Of a DNA stretch of 46,836 nt, positions 43,580-46,836 are shown one piece after another. A model generated the notes under the pieces. That model worked only from the letters and a program-made list of their open reading frames with translations, ran no database searches and had not been told where the DNA came from. Position numbers and translations under genes: made by a program. Source of the DNA: a virus; IMG/VR virus record IMGVR_UViG_3300030331_005947, positions 1 to 46,836 of that record; one strand, 5' to 3'. Position 1 is the first letter of the stretch; every line of letters begins with the position of its first letter.

Positions 43580-44788
43580 ATGTCTTATTATAAGTTTGGA
43601 CCAAAGGATATATTAAGAAACAGGATAAAAGCTTTTCCTGATAATACATTCTTTGTTAATGATAGTAAAATCTATTATAATAATAGAAATGATATTGCCG
43701 GCGCCAATGTTGAAAACGTAACTCATGTCCCGTCAGGACACATTAGTTTATATGAGTTGAATATCGATAGAAAATTTTCTGATCATACGTATGACCCGGA
43801 TACAAATGTGGGTGTTAAAGCAAAGATATTTCCTTTTATCACAAAAGACTCATCTTTAAATTCTTTTGCAACTGTTTCTACAAATGACTTTAATCAATTT
43901 CTATATGGTGATATAATAACAGGAAGTTATCCATTTTCTGCTTCAATTACTAGAGAATTGTTTGATTCGGCCACGAGTCCAACTGGATCGCATTTATTGG
44001 CGCTTAAAAATACTTTAAATTTTTATACACCACTAAGTCAACATTACGCGTTTTCTTCTTCTTTAGGGGATAAAGGAACACAAGATGTTACTCTTATAAG
44101 CATACCAAGTATTTTTTATGATACTAAAATTAAAAATAATTCTGTAAAGCTAGACTTCTTCATATCTGGTACTTTAGTTGCAAGATGCGAAGATAAAAAT
44201 AGAAATGGAGAGTTAATACAAACCAGCGGCTCCGAGTTTGCTCAAGCTAATGGTTCAAATAAAGTTGCAGGAGTTGTTCTTTATAACGAGGGCTTTGTAG
44301 TTTTAACCGGAAGTTGGAATCTAACTGAAGGAAACTTTGATTTTGGTCCTGGATCAGCAAGAAAAGGAACCTGGAAAGATTTTGCAGCTGGTGCGAATGA
44401 TGGATTCACTGATGTTGATTCGTCCGCTAGTTTTTCATTGAAGTTTCAAGGCACAAATTATATTAATACAATGACCATGAACTGTGAAGCACCACTGGGT
44501 GATTTAAATTTTTCATCAAATCCAACATTTGTTAATCGAAATGACTCAACTTCTATAACAACTGTGTCTGGTTCTGGTGGGTATTTTCAAAATAATAAAA
44601 TAAGAATTAAAAATACCATTAGTTCATCGTTTTACAATTACGACGAGGATTTTAAAAGACAAACTTTTATTAGCAAAATAGGTATATATGATGAGAATAA
44701 AAATCTTATTGCCGTAGCGAATCTTGCAAAACCAGTTAAAAAATTAGAAGAGACAGACTACACTTTCAGATTAAAATTAGATATTTAA
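43580..44788 (+). CDS. Virion structural protein, paralogue of the previous gene
   Basis: A 402-residue protein starting MSYYKFGPKDILRNRIKAFP. The second half aligns with the protein encoded at 42487: NNSVKLDFFISGTLV, VAGVVLYNEGFVVLTGSWNL, a TMNCEAPLGDLNFSSNPTFV segment, and TFISKIGIYDENKNLIAVAN followed by LAKPVKK and a closing FRLKLD. The first ~120 residues have no counterpart there and may carry the specific contact. No transmembrane helix is seen. The gene starts one base after the previous stop and ends 12 bases before the resolvase gene, closing the 35-kb structural block. A paired or hetero-oligomeric assembly with its paralogue is possible, but inferred. Confidence 0.72.
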   Translation: MSYYKFGPKDILRNRIKAFPDNTFFVNDSKIYYNNRNDIAGANVENVTHVPSGHISLYELNIDRKFSDHTYDPDTNVGVKAKIFPFITKDSSLNSFATVSTNDFNQFLYGDIITGSYPFSASITRELFDSATSPTGSHLLALKNTLNFYTPLSQHYAFSSSLGDKGTQDVTLISIPSIFYDTKIKNNSVKLDFFISGTLVARCEDKNRNGELIQTSGSEFAQANGSNKVAGVVLYNEGFVVLTGSWNLTEGNFDFGPGSARKGTWKDFAAGANDGFTDVDSSASFSLKFQGTNYINTMTMNCEAPLGDLNFSSNPTFVNRNDSTSITTVSGSGGYFQNNKIRIKNTISSSFYNYDEDFKRQTFISKIGIYDENKNLIAVANLAKPVKKLEETDYTFRLKLDI

Positions 44789-44800
44789 GGAAACCACTAT

Positions 44801-45313
44801 ATGATATTAGGATTAGATATAAGTACCAGCATAACTGGTTTTTGTATCTTAGACGGAGAAGGAGAGATAATTCGCTCTGGAGTTTGGGATACTAGAAATA
44901 AAAGTAAATTTGAAACGTTTTTTGATAAAGTTCAGCACGTAAAAGACGGCCTTCAAGAAATCAAAGCTCAATACCCAATCCAGAAAGTATTTATAGAGAA
45001 GCCTTTTATGTTTTTTGGATCAGGAGGGTCTACAGCAAAAACTATGGCAGCATTGCAAAAGTTTAATGGTACAGTGTCGTGGATATGCTATGAGACGTTC
45101 AAGCATCAACCAACCTACTTTACTGCCCAGCAAGCACGAAAACTTAATGAAATAAAGGTAGAAAAAGGTAAAGATACAAAAAAACAAATCCTACAATGGG
45201 TTCTTGACAACTGCCCTGACTTTAGTGTAGAATATACCCACAAGGGTAATCCTAGACCCAAATATTTTGATATTGCCGATGCAATAGTAGTAGCAAAGGC
45301 AGGGTTAAAATGA
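44801..45313 (+). CDS. RuvC-like Holliday junction resolvase
   Basis: A 170-residue RNase H-fold nuclease of the RuvC type. Acidic active-site positions are visible: D6 in MILGLDISTS, E66 in KVFIEKPFMFF, and D157/D160 in YFDIADAIVVAKAG. The motif order and length match bacterial and phage RuvC (about 155-190 residues). RuvC dimers cut four-way DNA junctions symmetrically. In a phage it would resolve recombination intermediates and branched concatemers before packaging, a job done in T4 by the unrelated endonuclease VII (gp49). AAGGAAA lies ~8-10 bases before ATG 44801. The stop overlaps the next start (ATGA), tying it to the RNase H-like and primase genes downstream. Confidence 0.88.
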   Translation: MILGLDISTSITGFCILDGEGEIIRSGVWDTRNKSKFETFFDKVQHVKDGLQEIKAQYPIQKVFIEKPFMFFGSGGSTAKTMAALQKFNGTVSWICYETFKHQPTYFTAQQARKLNEIKVEKGKDTKKQILQWVLDNCPDFSVEYTHKGNPRPKYFDIADAIVVAKAGLK

Positions 45314-45771
45314 ACTGGACTACCGGCGCCGGTAAATCCATTAACTTTTTCGATATCACACAAAAAATAAAAATTCATAATAAAAACAAAGGACAGGTTA
45401 TTGTAGGCACAGATTCTCACGTAAAAACGGGAAAATGCACCTTTACAACCACTATTGTTCTCATTGGCGCAGAAAATCAGAAAGGAGGTCTTTACTTTTA
45501 TAAAATAGAAAAGTATAATGACCCTGATAGATTTTATAACCGCATTCTTAAGGAAGCAGAGAAGTCAATAAACATGGCAATGAAGATAACAGAATTGTGC
45601 CCATCAACAAATGTAGAAATACATATTGACATTTCACCAGAAGAATGTAATAATAGAACCTCACCTATGGCTAAAATGCTAGTAGGCTACGCAGTTGGAT
45701 CTGGATTTGCTTGTAAAATTAAGCCTGATTCTTTCGCAGCTTCGGTAGTCGCAGATAAACATTCTAAATGA
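45310..45771 (+). CDS. YkuK/DUF458 RNase H-like protein
   Basis: A 153-residue protein matching the YkuK (DUF458) family, predicted to adopt an RNase H fold. Features: GQVIVGTDSHVKTGKCTFTT (first strand with the conserved GTDS), GGLYFYKIEKYND, RILKEAEKSINMAMK, VEIHIDISPEECNNRTSPMA with the second acidic position, and the C-terminal GFACKIKPDSFAASVVADK, which is close to the family's KPDSxAAsxVADk ending. No biochemical activity is firmly established for the family; nuclease action on RNA-DNA hybrids or junctions is a reasonable guess. It overlaps the RuvC-like gene and the primase gene by four bases each, which points to a replication or recombination role. Confidence 0.82.
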   Translation: MNWTTGAGKSINFFDITQKIKIHNKNKGQVIVGTDSHVKTGKCTFTTTIVLIGAENQKGGLYFYKIEKYNDPDRFYNRILKEAEKSINMAMKITELCPSTNVEIHIDISPEECNNRTSPMAKMLVGYAVGSGFACKIKPDSFAASVVADKHSK

Positions 45772-46694
45772 GAAATAAAAAAAATATATTACGAGAAATC
45801 CTTGGGTCAGGGTATGATTCAAGAGACGAAACACTTTATCATTGTCCTTTTTGTAGGCATCACAAAAAGAAACTGTCAGTTAATCTGATCAAAGGTTTTT
45901 TTAAGTGCTGGGTTTGTGATACAAAAGGGGCTATATCCTATCTTATAAAACGCTTTGGAACTATAGATGACCGTCATGATTGGGCTCTCCTAGATCAAGA
46001 AGTGGACTTTTCTACAATGGATTTGATTTTTAATCAGCCAGAAGAAAAGTTGCCTCCTGTAAATTTACCACCAGAATACATCTGTTTAGCAAAAAAAGGT
46101 TTACCTCCCGCAGCTAATGACGCCATATCTTATTTATGGTCGAGGGGTATAGGCCAAAAAGATATTATTTATCACAAGATAGGATTTTGCTTGACAGGAA
46201 AGTATAAAAAGCGTATAATAATACCGTCCTTTGACGATGAGGGTAACTGCAACTATTTTACAGCTAGATCATATAGTGGTGATTGGTTGTCTTATAAAAA
46301 CCCATCAGCGTCAAAAAATATTATTTTTAACGATCTTTTGATTAACTGGGATGAGCCGATAACCTTAGTAGAGGGTCCATTTGATTCTATAAAGATGAAA
46401 AATTCTATTCCTATATTGGGATCAACCCTAAAAGAAACAACAAAGTTATTTAAAAAAATTGTTGAAAAACAAACAAAAGTTTACATTGGTTTAGATGAAG
46501 ATGCCTTAAGTAAATCAATGAAAATTATATCTTTACTTCTTGAGTATGGATTAGATGTCTATAAATTAGACACTTCTGATATTGAAGATATTGGGTCCAT
46601 TACAAAAACAGAAGCAGAAGACTTAAAAAAAGAGGCATCTCAGATCGATCTAGAAAGCATTTTTAATATTTACTGGAGTATGAATGAGCTATAA
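45768..46694 (+). CDS. DNA primase with zinc finger and Toprim domain (gp61-like)
   Basis: A 308-residue primase. An N-terminal zinc-binding module has C26-P-F-C29 and C47-W-V-C50 (YHCPFCRHHKKK; FFKCWVCDTKG). A catalytic core follows: IIIPSFDDEGNCNYFTARSY, then the Toprim signature TLVEGPFDSIK with E202 and D206, an ILGSTL turn, and YIGLDEDA with D243 and D245 for metal binding. The size is close to T4 gp61 (342 residues) and to short phage primases without a fused helicase, so a separate helicase is expected elsewhere. It makes short RNA primers for lagging-strand synthesis. The gene starts on the ATGA overlap and ends 11 bases inside the next gene. Confidence 0.9.
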   Translation: MRNKKNILREILGSGYDSRDETLYHCPFCRHHKKKLSVNLIKGFFKCWVCDTKGAISYLIKRFGTIDDRHDWALLDQEVDFSTMDLIFNQPEEKLPPVNLPPEYICLAKKGLPPAANDAISYLWSRGIGQKDIIYHKIGFCLTGKYKKRIIIPSFDDEGNCNYFTARSYSGDWLSYKNPSASKNIIFNDLLINWDEPITLVEGPFDSIKMKNSIPILGSTLKETTKLFKKIVEKQTKVYIGLDEDALSKSMKIISLLLEYGLDVYKLDTSDIEDIGSITKTEAEDLKKEASQIDLESIFNIYWSMNEL

Positions 46695-46836
46695 AATCGC
46701 CCATATCGCAGATACACACATTAAAAATTTAAAATACCACACAGAATATCGTGAGGTTTTTTCTAAACTTTACGAACACTTACGCGAAGAGAAGGTTGAT
46801 TACATTATACACTGTGGAGATATTGCACACTCTAAA
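46684..46836 (+). CDS. 47: gp47/SbcD-like recombination nuclease, N-terminal 51 codons (3' cut)
   Basis: The frame is open to the right edge. It shows the first Mre11/SbcD phosphoesterase motifs: KIAHIADTHIKN (D-x-H, motif I) and VDYIIHCGDIAHSK (G-D-x-x-H, motif II), with HTEYREVFSKLYEHLREE between them. In T4, gp47 pairs with the ATPase gp46 to process DNA ends for recombination-dependent replication. GGAG at 46675-46678 lies five bases before ATG 46684, and the start overlaps the end of the primase gene by 11 bases. A gp46-like gene would be expected just downstream, outside the window. Confidence 0.88.
   Translation, partial: MSYKIAHIADTHIKNLKYHTEYREVFSKLYEHLREEKVDYIIHCGDIAHSK

Overview
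The window is a dense block of a large tailed-phage genome, apparently a T4-type myovirus. All 32 supported genes lie on the + strand and almost every base is coding. The largest gap between genes is about 55 bases, many genes overlap by a few bases (ATGA or TAATG junctions), and no tRNA, CRISPR array, insertion sequence or convincing terminator was seen. Base composition is AT-rich. The T4-type hallmarks are a late sigma factor like gp55, baseplate wedge proteins like gp25 and gp6, a gp61-like primase and the start of a gp47/SbcD-like nuclease. The host cannot be read from the sequence; the gene content resembles large marine phages, which is an impression rather than a result.

Region 1 (1-7754) is a glycan or small-molecule cassette. 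It holds the end of an FkbM-type methyltransferase, a fused double glycosyltransferase, a B12-binding radical SAM enzyme, a WbuC-like cupin, a probable glycosyltransferase, a left-handed beta-helix acyltransferase, a short DegT-type aminotransferase, GDP-mannose 4,6-dehydratase (gmd) and a short UDP-glucose/GDP-mannose dehydrogenase. Gmd, aminotransferase, acyltransferase and transferases together suggest production and attachment of a modified deoxy-amino sugar such as an N-acylated perosamine. That product is inferred. Both the DegT protein and the dehydrogenase stop where the family's C-terminal domain would begin.

Region 2 (7747-9482) holds five small genes around the late sigma factor: an unknown 78-residue protein, an FmdB-like zinc ribbon with a TTG start, a one-helix membrane protein, the gp55-like sigma factor and a 98-residue helical protein.

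Region 3 (9486-44788) is about 35 kb of virion structural genes, probably most of the baseplate and its appendages. It opens with a hub protein in which an OB-like domain is joined to a GH25 muramidase, followed by a separate spike protein. Next come a 1879-residue unknown, gp25, gp6, a DNRLRE-like structural protein, a 3609-residue LamG protein, and further large structural proteins, several of which are paralogous to each other. One ~120-residue beta-rich module appears three times, twice in the giant protein and once in its upstream neighbour, each time apparently inserted inside another domain.

Region 4 (44801-46836) returns to DNA metabolism: a RuvC-like resolvase, a YkuK/DUF458 RNase H-fold protein, a zinc-finger/Toprim primase and the first 51 codons of a gp47-like nuclease. 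These four overlap or nearly touch and are probably one operon.
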